This document shows positions 35,719 through 46,463 of a DNA stretch of 64,000 bases, one piece after another. The position numbers were made by a program, and so were the translations under genes. The DNA comes from Ambrosia x helenae (lineage: Eukaryota; Streptophyta; Magnoliopsida; Asterales; Asteraceae): positions 12,349,994 through 12,413,993 of the forward strand of contig CM061223.1 of the NCBI GenBank assembly GCA_030844895.1. Reading direction: 5' to 3'. The notes below the pieces were generated by a model. The model did no database searches, had not been told where the DNA came from, and was given only the letters and a program-made list of their open reading frames with translations. Position 1 is the stretch's first letter. Each line of letters starts with the position of its first letter.

Positions 35719-38700
35719 ATGGATCTTCAAGCCAAAGCCACTCACAATTGTCTCCCATATCTGGTTAAAACAGATGAAAACGTCTCCTTCCATTCCACCA
35801 TCGACATTCTTCTAAACTCCAAATACCTACCCATCTTAACCGCTGACGCCCCCATTTATCTCGATATCTCCAAGAGTTCTGGTTGAATGCTGAGTTTTTA
35901 CTCCAAGACAAAAAGCCTACTTCCATTATTTCCAAAATTGGAGAAACCAGTATCGTCATTACCCCTGAAACCATATCCACAACCTTCTCACTGAATGACC
36001 TGGCAGGTAAGGACTCCTTCACTAAAACAGAGCTTCACACTGAGTTCCAAGAAAGAGGGTATGATGGTCAGATGACTGGATCAACTCTTTTCAAAAAGTT
36101 TTTCCCTCCAGTCATGAAATTTTTCTTCCATACCCTTCTTCTATGTGTCTCTGCTAAGTCCACATCCTTCAATGAAATCCCACTAAGGATGCAATATCTG
36201 GGTTATGCCATGTTGTCAAACTCTGACTTCAATCTTTCCCAGGGATTGTTCATGGACTTAGTATCAAATGTGAAAGCAATCAAGTCTGGGTCTAACAATG
36301 CTTTTCTTATTTACCCAAGAATTCTTAGTGTAATCTTACAAAAAGTCTTACCAGAAAAAGTTTTCAAAAAGGGTGAGGCAATGCAAATGAAAAGCTTAAC
36401 TGATGAAACTTTCACTAGAATGCTGGGTGGAAGCACCCAAGAAAAAGTGTTTAAAGTGTCAAAAGTTTCTAAAACACAAACAAAGAGGACAAAGACAACA
36501 ACTGTTGTCAAAACCTCTGTTGTTGAGCCCACTGCTCCTGGTGATCATGGCACTACATCCAGTGCTGTGAAACCCACACCAGCCACTTCCAAAAAGAAAC
36601 ATCCATCCACAAAAACCACCACTCAACCACAAATGAGGCTTCTGGATGATGAGGTACCAGAAGAAACCTCTGTTGCACCACAAAAGCAACCTGAAACCAC
36701 TGTTGTTACTTCCTCACAACAGTTGGACATACCTCCACCTGACCAAACTCCTCATGAATCCTCCCAAAAGGATCATGTTGTAAGCCAAGGGGACACACAT
36801 CATGATACATTTGAGTCACTTGGCCAAATGTTCACAAGCCCCTCTCCCAAGGCTAATTCTCTTGTTACTCCTCCACCCTCACCATCACATCATGTTCCAC
36901 AAACCATGCAACCTCTGTTTGAGGCAATTGACAAATCTCAGGAAGATCCCAGTTCCTCTCTTCCACCTATCACTGAGAGCATACTCCCATAAGTGACTGG
37001 TCCTGAGAACATTCAATCTGCTTTCCAACAAACAGAAGAGGAGGTTACACCACCTGAGTTCAATGCAACTCTAGGTGAGTTTTCAAGTGGAGCAGCCACT
37101 ACTGATGTAGAGACCACTGTCTCACATCAGGGCAGTGATTACATTGCTAAGACTCCCTTGAAGGCAACAACTGTTGAAGCCACTATAGTGTCTCCAAAAA
37201 CAGTTGGAAGTCCCCAGTACCAAGAAAAAGGGGCATCTGATTCACCTATTAGGACTGAATCAGGTAGAACTACCACTGGTAGGGACTCAGATGATCCTAT
37301 TAACTTAGGAGATGGGTCAAAATACCAAGAATTGACGGACAGAGTTTGTACAATTGAAACCTCTGTAGCAGACATCAAATCTGATGTCAAGCTTATACTG
37401 GCCTCCATTGCAGACCTTTCCAAGAGTCAACCATCAACAGCTGATATAGCTAGTGAGCTATGGAAATCCGTTTCCCCCATCATCATAGCTCACAGAAAAC
37501 TGGCTGATCAGACACATGAGACATATATGGCTGAGATCAGAAACATGGTGGATGCAAGGTACAAAGATACCCATGCAGATATTAAAGCCATCAAGGACCA
37601 CCTGCTGAAGACTACTGGCTCTGCCCCTACCACCATTCTGAGGGATGAAAATGATGATGCTTTCACGGCTGATGATGCCAAAAAGGGGGAGAGTGGCAGA
37701 GATAGGCTACCAAAGCTAGATCCATTTGGTTGTCCTCCTTCTCAAAAGGGCCAAGCCAAGTCTGCCAACAAACCAGAGTCTACTAAAACAGCTCCACAAC
37801 TAGCAACACCAACAGCACCACAACAAACCACTGACAAGAACAAAGCAGTTGATGACTCTGCAAACATAGAAGCTGAAAAGGCTGCTCAAGAAAAACAGAA
37901 AAGAGCTGACACCTTGGAAGTTAAAGCAGAGTCACTAGTAGAACTCAAGAAGAAACAACAGCAGGAAACTGAAGATGTGGGATCCTCTAAAAGGATGAAA
38001 AGGCCTGCTAAGCATGTCAGAAAACCACCATCCAAGTTAAACACCTTTGTTGACAAAACCACTACTACTGAAACCACTGCCACCCAAAACACTGAAACCA
38101 CCCAAAACACTGCTACCCAAACCACTGTACCCAAACCAACAAACACACCTGATCATACAACCACCAAACCTACATCACCAGCCAAATCCCAAACATCTGT
38201 TGGACCTACTAAAAGGCCAACAGATGTTAATCCAACCACTGCTACCAAATCACCATCCCCTAAAATCATGTACACAAGGAAGAGAAAATCAACCTTTGTT
38301 GTACATGATGAAAACATACACACATCACCAAACACCACCTCAACTGCACAATCCACTCCTCCTATCACAGCCATTCCAATCTCATCATTCTCACCACACA
38401 CATCCAAATTCAGATCCCATAGACCACCACCAACCATTACACCATTGGTTGTTCAGTATCCCCTTGAACTTGATCTACTCAAGGGGGAATTATAATCCTT
38501 CTACAATACTGAACAACCATCAGACAGATCCTTCCCATCTCTCCCAAACTTCCCTGTTCCCCTCAACATTGATACATATCTGAAATACAAGGATGAACAG
38601 GTGGATGCTATCATTAAGGAGAAATGCAAAGGGAAGGATGACAGGACTGCTTAGGGCATCCATTCAGCAGAGCTTAGCAAACTCAGAAGGATTGAAGACT

Positions 38701-39623
38701 TTGCTAAGACCCTGAGCAACTCCATGTCCTCCATGCCTCTCAGTGGTGACTTGGAAAAGGAGGTAAGGGAATCTCTTCTGGAACAGATCATGGCAACCAA
38801 GCCTTACAAAGCAACCAAGAAGCAGTTTAATGGTTGGACCACACATGCATTAAGAGAAGAACTTCTAAGAATAGAAGAAATGGCCAAAGACCCCAAGGCT
38901 AAAGTCTCTACTCCTAATTTTGGCAAAGGCAGAGACCCAGTCAGAGCCTTGAAGTTTAAAAGGATGAGGCGAGAGATAGTAGCTGCCAACTATGGGGAAA
39001 TGAGGTCAGTCTCTAGATGGTCTGAGCTAAGGCTGGTTGAGACCTACAAGAGTCTGGAAGAAAACAGAAAGAAGGATCCCAGCCTACCAAGAAAACCTGT
39101 TTACACTGATGAGCCAATAATGAAGAGACCCCAACAGACTTTTACCTTGGACAGCTTACTTGACACCTCTGATCTATCAACTGCTGCAAGAAGACAGTTC
39201 AAGAAACAGAAGGAAATGTCAGAAGAAGATCATAGGAAGTTTGCTGATACATTCATCAAGGAAGGGCTCTTCAATCAAGTACATTTTTTCTCTGATCCTA
39301 CAACAGAGAAACTCAGAGAACTCATTGGAAGACCACCATCACCCAACTCATCCAGAATAAAAATTCATCTCAGCAAATCCACTGACTCAAAAATTCTAAA
39401 ATGGAAAGTCAACAAAGATAACCATGAATTGACACTGCTCAGGTCAGATGGAAGGGTTCAGAAGATTAGCATGGATGATGCTTACAGTCTATGTGCAGAA
39501 GATCACCAAACATTGCTGAATCTGGAACTTGAAAGAGATGAAGAAGACTTGTTTGCTCTGAACTTTGAACTACAATTCAAAGGTCAAATCAGAGAAAGTC
39601 TGATGAGGAATAAAGATCAATAA
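35719..39623 (+). pseudogene. SIRE envelope-like third region, broken
   Basis: About 3.9 kb, nearly all open in one frame. It starts at ATG 35719 (MDLQAKATHNCLPYL), with a frameshift near 35850 into the frame of LQEFWLNAEFLLQD, a conserved start of these regions as I recall them. In-frame stops: TAA 36990-36992, TAA 38493-38495 and TAG 38652-38654. Parts in order: structured N-terminal domain with a short hydrophobic stretch (MKFFFHTLLLCVS, about 36115); T/P/Q/H-rich low complexity; a coiled coil (TDRVCTIETSVADIKSDV, about 37330); a long T-rich linker; and a charged C-terminal domain (38700-39620). I see no signal peptide or clear membrane anchor. The name envelope-like comes from position in SIRE relatives, not from shown function. 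Confidence 0.75.
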
Positions 39624-39653
39624 ATAAAGCTGAGTTTTGGCATCATCTGTTCT

Positions 39654-39663
39654 AGGGGGAGAT
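39654..39663 (+). promoter_or_regulatory. Polypurine tract of the SIRE element
   Basis: AGGGGGAGAT directly abuts the 3' LTR start at 39664, the usual primer of plus-strand DNA. Confidence 0.85.
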
Positions 39664-40377
39664 TGTTGGGTCTGCTGACTTGGAAAAGAACAGATGATTG
39701 GAAAGCCAAAATATGCTAACAGTTGATCCTTTCAATAAACAGTCTTTACAACTTACTTCTCCCAAAAGACTGCTGACTCTAACAACTGTTCTATCCAAAC
39801 AACTGCTATGACAACTGCTGATACAAAGGACTGCTGAATAAACAACTGATGAAGAACAACTGCTGACCAAAGGTCTGATGAAGAACAACTGCTGATTCAA
39901 GTACTGAAGACTAAAGCACTGCTGGAGCCAACAGCACTTAGGCTCCAGCAGAGGATACAAGACCATCAGAGTTTTCCTACAACAGCTGTTTACTATCAGT
40001 GCTTTCAATGTAACAGTAGTTTGTAATAAGCAGATGTTTTATGTTTGTTATTCTGTTAGAGGTCACTGTCTTAGGTGACGTCAGCTTAGGTCATCAGTGG
40101 TTTAAGTCTGTCTATAAATAGAACAGTGCTTGTACTGTTCTATTGCATCACACACACAAACATTCTCTCAAACAAACAATCACTGTGTGATCAGGCTGAG
40201 GGGGAGTATTTGTACGATTGTAATCTTTTAGATAAATGAAAGCATTCGATCTGAAAACATTTACTCTCTTGTTTTGATTAACAGTTTATTATTCCGCTGC
40301 ACTTTCATTCTATATTCCTTTCATCTTTATCATATTTAGTTAAACATAATCAAAACAATCAAACTCGGATCCTAACA
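39664..40377 (+). repeat. 3' LTR of the SIRE element
   Basis: 714 bp, same ends as the 5' LTR. Differs from it by six substitutions (for example at the GACTTGG near 39678) and by one extra 12-bp ACAACTGCT-type unit at about 39805-39816. Followed by ATAAG. Confidence 0.95.
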
Positions 40378-40382
40378 ATAAG

Positions 40383-40980
40383 CTTTTTTACTTTTCTAGG
40401 ATGTCGGATTCTTGGACCGCTTGCTTGGGGTTTAAATTTCTTTTATGTGACGACTGAACTTTGGGGAAGTGCGATGGCTATAGTTTTGTTTTGAGGATTT
40501 GCTAATCAGGTATAATGGATTCATTGTATTTTAAATTTATACTGATATTATATGCGCATCAGGTATAATGGATTTACTGTTTTCTATATGCACGGCTTTC
40601 TCGCCGCGATGCGCAGCTAGGTAAAACCATTGTGTAAAGCTTTGGGTAGGTTATGTAAGTCGTATGAGACATGAGTGTGCAAATAGTTTGGCAGTTCATT
40701 TCATTAATGTGCATTTGTTATTTGTTTTTTATATTTTTAAGCTTAAAAGTTGCATTGAGTTTTGTATTTGGACGACCCAATTCAGGTGTACCCATATTCC
40801 TCACACACCAACAAATTAACACACACATCTAAATAGGGGTGTGCACAATGAGTCGTGTTAATATTCATTTTGGACCATCATAAAAAGTTAACGATTTATT
40901 CGGATGTCCCTCAGGCGGTGGTCCTGCGCGTTGCGGTGCCCGAACGTTTTTCGCCGCAATGCGCGGGGTAAAATACTAGT
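40383..40980 (+). mobile_element. Helitron-like 3' end after the SIRE insertion
   Basis: Ends with CGCCGCAATGCGCGGGG (hairpin-forming), then TAAAATA and CTAGT at 40976-40980, followed by T, the layout of a Helitron 3' end on the plus strand. A similar but diverged motif CGCCGCGATGCGCAGCTAGG is at about 40602-40621. The element body probably includes the NAP1 exon, since SIRE merely splits the locus. The 5' TC end was not found, so its extent is unknown. Confidence 0.5.
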
Positions 40981-41248
40981 TTATAATCATTTTTAAACGT
41001 TTTCTTTAAGTGCTATCCATCTAATAAAAACATATAAATAATTTTTAATAGTTTCTTTTTAAAACATATTATAAAACAGTGTATATAGTTATCTTTAATT
41101 TTTATTCTTATTTTTGTCCCTTTTATCAAACAACGGTATGTTCCCCATGAGATATCGGTTTGAATTCCCTACAGGTTGCGTTAGAATATCGATAGATGTT
41201 TTAGGACCGCCAGGTTAGGGTTGTACAAGGATATTCATTACATATATC
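40981..41248. other. AT-rich spacer
   Basis: No gene or recognisable element; 41195-41248 contains ATTCATTACATATATC, a partial repeat of what follows. Confidence 0.4.
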
Positions 41249-41320
41249 AAAAAATTCCTGGATCCGCCACTGGATATAGGTACGTAAACAATGATATTCA
41301 TTACATATATATATATATAT
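41249..41320. repeat. Outer inverted repeat, left arm (right arm 46010-46079)
   Basis: AAAAATTCCTGGATCCGCCACTGG-type sequence, then GTACGTAAACAATGATATTC and a (TA)n tract. The right arm at 46010-46079 is the reverse complement, almost perfect over about 65 bp. Between the arms lie four or five transposons in TA tracts. Confidence 0.8.
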
Positions 41321-41552
41321 ATATATAATATTTAATATATAGTGTAAAGTTCAATAGGGAACCTAAAAAAAGTGGGGAACTAGGAAACCATGCATTTAAC
41401 ATGTTAAATATATTTTAAAAATTCAATTTAACATGCAAAAAAAATTTTTTTTTTTCAAAAATTTCTTCAAAGCTTTTGCATATAAAGATGTGTAGAAGCC
41501 ATTCCAATAAAAAAAATAATTTTTGCAAAATTTTTTTTTTACCTTTTTTATA

Positions 41553-42578
41553 GACTGAATTACAAGTTTTGTCCTTTAGGTATATGCCTGATTGCAAAGA
41601 ATGTCCTTTAACTTCAAAATTGATTGGTTTTGTCCTTTATCTTTTAAAATCTTGCACGTTATGTCTTTATGGCTAACTCAGTTAGTTTTCTCAGTTAAAT
41701 CATGTGACATGACCTACACATGAGGGTATTATAGTAAAATCACTCACCCCTCTTATGTTCTTCCCCAAATATGTAGATTATAAACCCTAGACTAGATTGC
41801 CACCATCACAACCACTCATCACCACCACAACCACCACCACAATCACCACCACCACCACCACCGTCGCCGCCGCCGCCACATTATCACCTAATCCGTCACA
41901 AAACACACCTCAGATCCCTATAACATGGCCATCAAACAACACACTAACCTTCGATTGGGTAACAACCTCATGTCAACCTTCGACTGAAAAATCAGAACAA
42001 TGATTTAGCTGAATATTCTTTACAGAAGAAGAAATTTTATCAAAAGAAACATATAGATGGAATCAAGCACAAAATTGATGCAGAATCCAAAATCAAGGAT
42101 AACTGAAGATGACCAAGAACAAGAGTACAACGGAAGCTCTGCACCTAGTCCTCCATCATCTGTGATCAATTCCGCCTCTTCAAAGAACCTTCTAGAAGCA
42201 GCTGAAGAAACCATTGAAGAGCTTCGTGAAGAAGCTAAAACGTGGGAGAGAAAATCACAAAAACTAACGATCGGTTAGGAGATTTTAAAGGAGAAATACT
42301 CCAATAAGTCAAAAATGGGGTTGTGATGGTGGCAATCTAGTCTAGGGTTTATAATATGCATATTTGGGGAAGAACATAAGTGGGTGGGTGATTTTACTAT
42401 AATACCCTCATGTGCAGGTCATGTGACATGATCTAACTGAGAAAACTAACTGAGTTAGCCATAAAGGACATAACGTGCAAGATTTTAAAGATAAAGGACA
42501 AAACCAATCAATTTTGAAGTTAAAGGACATTCTTTGCAATCAGGCATATACCTAAAGGACAAAACTTGTAATTCAATC
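41553..42578. mobile_element. Long-TIR (Mutator-like) element with captured sequence
   Basis: Inverted arms of about 260 bp, 41553-41813 and 42319-42578, begin GATTGAATTACAAG / GACTGAATTACAAG and carry TTTTGTCCTTTAGG, TTGCAAAGAATGTCC, and CCCTAGACTAGATTGCC. They are highly similar by eye. The interior of about 500 bp is not transposon-like and has an ACC-repeat and a coding fragment. T-rich flanks hide the target duplication. Long arms and a captured gene piece fit a Pack-MULE. Confidence 0.72.
42057..42278 (+). pseudogene. Captured coiled-coil gene fragment
   Basis: Open frame of 73 codons from ATG with a strongly protein-like end: SASSKNLLEAAEETIEELREEAKTWERKSQKL. This resembles the start of the coiled coil in plant NT-C2-domain proteins annotated as myosin heavy chain-related, as far as memory goes; no search was run. 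It has acidic and S/P-rich sequence before the helix and stops just before the inverted arm. Orientation and completeness relative to the donor gene are unknown. Confidence 0.4.
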
Positions 42579-42794
42579 TTTTTTTAACTAATTTTAAGCA
42601 TTTTTTTAATTATTTTATTTTTTGATTTTTTTTATCAAAAAAGCTTCTACATACATTTATATACAAAATCTCCAATTAAAGTTTTTGATAAAAATGATTT
42701 TTTATATGTTAAATTGATTTTTTATGATATAATTAACATGTTAAATGCATGGTTTCCCGGTTCCCCACTTTTTTAGGTTCCCCATTGAACCCAC

Positions 42795-42829
<35 letters not shown>

Positions 42830-42833
<4 letters not shown>

Positions 42834-44015
42834 CAAGATCCTGTACAAATAGTGTTTTTTGTGAGAAGGATAAGAAGTGTTTTGGACCATTAGATCTATA
42901 GATGGATGGTTGAGATTACATGGATGGCAAATCTGTAATTAGTGTTATAATTAAATTAATTAATTATATGTTTGAAGGGTATAAGAGTAAATGACTAATT
43001 ATATTAAATGTCTCCCCATTTTTTTTCTCATTTTTCAGTTAGATTCCTTTTATATCTCACCCTCTCTCACATACACACACTACAGGTTTCTCTTTCTCTC
43101 TCTCTCTCTCTCTAACACTACAAAAAAAGGGAACGATGATGAAGATGTAAAGGATGATGCCATCACATTTAAAACATCAGAAAGGAAAAGCAAAGATGCC
43201 GACGTTACTGGCAAGGTTTGGATTAGCAATATTAGTGTTTAAAAACCCTTTAATTTTTGGATGATTCTTGTAGGATGATCTTGTTTGTTGATTGATGAAT
43301 ATAAAACATTATGATTATTGTAGGATAAATCTTGTTTGCTGCACGATTCACGTGAAGGTGTTTTATTCCTGGATGATTGCTACACCATTCATATCATTGT
43401 GTTTTAACTTCTGGAGTTACAATATGGTGTTTAAACTTCAAATGAGATTTAACGATCTGAATTATGGTAGATTTGGATGGTGTTGACGTCATGGTGTTTT
43501 AACTTCAAAATGAGATTTAACGATATGGATGTTTGCTGGACAATTCACGTATGGTGTTTTAACTTCAAATGATATCAATGTGATTTAAAGATCTGGATGT
43601 ATTAGTATGGTGTGTTAATTTCAAATGATATCAATGTATGGTGTTTTAACTTCAAATGATATCAATGTATGGTGTTTTATCTTCAAATGATAAAAAATAA
43701 CACAAAAGATGTGTTATCCCTTCAAACCTTATGGTATACCAGTAAAACACCATGTGCTCGCATCAGTAAAACTTTAGTGATTTTGAGAATTTGATTGTGA
43801 TATTAATTTGTGAGATTTGAATATTTATTTGAAATGTTGATATTATTTGTTCCTTAAATCACTCCTCATTAATGTGAGAATTGATTTTTAAAATAGTTTA
43901 TTATTTATAAAATTACTCTAATACCCTTTGTATTTAATTAAACCCCCCTGCCACATGTCACTCTCAGAATGCTTCTTACCTTTCTCACAAAAAATCTATT
44001 TTGTACAGGAACCTA

Positions 44016-44020
<5 letters not shown>
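42830..44020. mobile_element. TIR element in TA tract with internal repeats
   Basis: Ends: GGGTCAAGATCCTGTACAAA-TAG-GTTTTTTGTGAGAAGG left; right arm in reverse complement TTAGGTTCCTGTACAAAATAGATTTTTTGTGAGAAAGG. Flanked by (TA)n on both sides. The interior has at least six copies of ATGGTGTTTTAACTTCAAATG followed by ATATCAATG or GATTTAA (about 43420-43700). No transposase. A related left end occurs at about 50358. Confidence 0.68.
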
Positions 44021-44074
<54 letters not shown>

Positions 44075-44077
<3 letters not shown>

Positions 44078-45049
44078 AAAATCACCAAATTGGCCAAAGA
44101 CTTGGTCAACTTACCAAAATAGCCACTTCCCATCTCTTGGGAGAGTCGGCTCACAGGTCTCGAGATGTCTTCGTGAGACCTCGGTAATGGACCACTAGCT
44201 TAGCGACACCTCACCTGTCTCCTCACCCGTATTTGGAGAGAGGGTTCCCGAATCCCAAGACGTCTTTGTGAGACCTCGCATACACACTTCCCAACTCTTT
44301 CCTTTCTTTCTTTCTCTCTCTCCCTCTCTCTCTCTCTTCCGGAGAGACCCGTCTCTGTAAACCTTCTCGTGAGTTACAAAAATAAATTTAATTGACGTTT
44401 CTTTTTAAATTATGATAAATTATAATATAATAAAAAATTATATTTATTGTTATCATTCAAACAAGGCTGGCCCTTTCCGTCTTCAAAGATTCGTTTAACA
44501 TTTTTCTTTGAGAAATATTATATCTTCACCTATTTTTTCATTTTGAATGGGGCTATTTCAAAATCCCAGAAACTGCAACAGAACACAAAACTTAATATGA
44601 ATCACAGCTTCAATGATGGGCGTTCATCTTTCCCAATTTGTTATAATTACACATGTACGATCTGAAAGTTGGTAAATTAGTCGTCCCAATTTATGGGAGC
44701 TCCTCCGACCATTATTCAAAGCCACCAAAGTCGCCGGAAAATTATGCCGGCGGAAGCTTGTCTGCGGAAGCTTAAATCAGGTTTGCGGAAGCTTAATGTG
44801 TGTGAGAGAGAAAGAGAGAGAGGAAAGAGTTGGGAAGTGTGTAGGCGAGGTCTCACAAAGATGTCTTGGGATTCGGAACTGTCTCTCCAAAGACGGGTGA
44901 GGAGACGGGTGAGGTGTCGCTCAGCTAGTGGTCCATCACTGAGGTCTCACGAAGACGTCTCGGGGACCTGTGAGCCGACTCTCCCAAGAGATGGGAGGTG
45001 GCTATTTTGATAAGTTGACCAAGGTCTTTAGCCAATTTGGTGATTTTCC

Positions 45050-45050
<1 letters not shown>
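44075..45050. mobile_element. Long-TIR element (about 230-bp arms) between TA tracts
   Basis: Left arm 44075-44305 starts GGGAAAATCACCAAATTGGC; the right arm 44820-45050 is its reverse complement with scattered differences. Arms include GACCTCG, GAGTCGGCTCACAGG, GGACCACTAGCT and CTCACCTGTCTCC. A CT/GA-rich stretch continues the symmetry inward. The centre (44350-44800) is AT-rich with a short CGCCGG patch. No transposase. Long arms, GGG ends and TA-rich target suggest a non-autonomous Mutator-like element. Confidence 0.8.
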
Positions 45051-45099
<49 letters not shown>

Positions 45100-45101
<2 letters not shown>

Positions 45102-46008
45102 ATTTGGATCATTTGAGAACCACTATTTAAGGAGAGAACCAAAGAACCAAGTGTGAACACAAAAACCCCTCCACCAAAAAATAAAAAAAATAATAAAAAA
45201 ATTATATAACCTAAAAAAATAAAAAAATAAAAAAAAGTAAAAACACCAAAATGTTTTTTTAGTGTTAATCTTTCTGAAAAAAAAAATACAAAAAAAAAAT
45301 TAAAAAAAAACAAAAAAAATGGCATTTTTTACGTCATAATTACGTCATATACCGTATGCACATGTGCATTTCACGATTAGAGCACACTTTTGAATAAATT
45401 ATCAATTGCCATAATGAAATGATCATTTAAATGGACGTGATATGATATATAAGTGGAAAAAATTTATCCAATGATCTTTAAATAAACGCGAAGTGCATTT
45501 CACTATTATAGTTAGGTTTTTTTTCATGGATTTAGCTTTAGGGTTTAGTTTTTAGGTATGATGGGAATGGGGTTAGGTTTTTTGGGGTTGTTGGTGAATA
45601 AACTTAAAAAAAACCCTATATAAAACTATAAATTAAGATAATTGTACTACATGCACATGTGCATTTCACTATTATAGTTAAGTTTTTTAAATGGTTTAGC
45701 TTTAGGGTTTAGTTTTTTGGTATGGTGGAAGAGGGGGTATCTTTTTTTTTTGGGGGGGGGGGGGGGATGGGATGGAGCGTTTTGGTTTTTGGGAGGTGTG
45801 GGGTTAGCTGCACATTTGCATTTCACAATTGGGGGGGGGGGGGGGGGGGGGGGGGTTGGGGGGGGTGGGGGGGGGGGGGGGGGGGTTTTAGGTTTTTAGG
45901 GAGTGAGGTGGGTGGGTTTAGGTTTTTAGGGGGGTGAAGGTGGGGTTTTTAGGTTTTTTGGTTCTCTGGTTCTCTCCCTAAAGTTGGTTCTCGTATGATC
46001 CCTACCCT
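45100..46008. mobile_element. TIR element with poly-G tracts between TA tracts
   Basis: Left end GATCATTTGAGAACCACTATTTAAGGAGAGAACCAAAGAACC; the right end (45950-46008) is its inverted counterpart around GGTTCTCTGGTTCTCTCCCTAAAGTTGGTTCTC. Interior includes A-rich DNA (45170-45320), two copies of a GCACATGTGCATTTCAC motif (45357 and 45651) and long G runs. No coding sequence; open frames in the G-rich part are low complexity. Confidence 0.65.
45752..45885 (+). repeat. Poly-G tracts
   Basis: G15 at 45752-45766, G25 at 45831-45855, G8 at 45858-45865 and G19 at 45867-45885. Rare in plant nuclear DNA; could form G-quadruplexes. Run lengths are prone to sequencing error. Confidence 0.85.
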
Positions 46009-46009
46009 A

Positions 46010-46079
46010 TATATATATATATGTAATGAATATCATTGTTTACGTACCTATATCCAGTGGCGGATCCAGGAATTTTTTT
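46010..46079. repeat. Outer inverted repeat, right arm
   Basis: Reverse complement of 41249-41320: (TA)n, GTAATGAATATCATTG, TTTACGTACC, CCAGTGGCGGATCCAGG, then T-run. Similar GGATCCAGG/ATGG-ATTTTTT motifs recur at 46361 and 47583. Confidence 0.8.
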
Positions 46080-46112
46080 CAATGGATTCACGGTTTTTGG
46101 ATACTCCAACTT

Positions 46113-46463
46113 TTTAGGATCGGACATAAAAGTTTCCGGGTCAATTCGGCGGTTCGGGTCGGTTGGTTCATCAAATGTTATGAAATCTAATAAGCATAAA
46201 TCACGATGAGCAAATTTCCTGAGAGATATGTGTACCTGAAATGGCAGCTTGAAGTCCAGGCCGTTGCACTTTGGCGGCAACTATCTGTACGGTATCTTAG
46301 AGTCTAGCCAGGTAGACATACATTAGAGCAGCGGGCCAGCGACTGTGGTCAGCGACGGATCCATGATTTTTTTATACCTATATGTCACATTAAAGGAATC
46401 TTCATACCTATGGTTCTTTTAGATTATATACTGTAAAAAATAACTAATTTAGAATCGAAAACA
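46113..46463. repeat. Direct duplication, copy 1 (partner 47346-47698)
   Basis: About 350 bp from AGGATCGGACATAAAAGTTTC to GAATCGAAAACATA. The second copy 1233 bp on has about 4-5 percent differences by eye. No coding potential. Confidence 0.85.

Larger units (their letters stand above)
27912..40377 (+). mobile_element. SIRE/Maximus-type Ty1/Copia retrotransposon, full length, with envelope-like region
   Basis: Complete element of about 12.5 kb with a perfect target duplication ATAAG (27907-27911 and 40378-40382), LTRs of 702 and 714 bp, PBS, long gag, copia-order pol (protease, integrase, RT, RNase H), a third long reading region, and a polypurine tract. A third region after pol is the mark of the SIRE/Maximus lineage. 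The LTRs differ by six substitutions and one 12-bp unit by eye, so insertion is recent, yet gag, pol and the third region are all interrupted. It splits the NAP1-bearing region from the Helitron end at 40980. Confidence 0.93.
41341..42799. mobile_element. TIR element in TA tract, host of a nested long-TIR element
   Basis: Terminal inverted repeats of roughly 110 bp: left from GTTCAATAGGGAACC through AACATGTTAAAT to about 41450; right arm 42665-42799 reads the same in reverse complement. Bordered by (TA)n on both sides. Interior is another element at about 41553-42578, leaving short T/A-rich subterminal sequence. Confidence 0.7.

Noticed and set aside
35719..39623. True viral envelope glycoprotein
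   Set aside because: No signal peptide, cleavage site or clear membrane anchor seen; the name rests on position only.
41797..42003. Threonine-rich protein
   Set aside because: Product of an (ACC)n microsatellite inside a transposon.
45717..45937. Glycine-rich protein
   Set aside because: Frames are translations of poly-G tracts.
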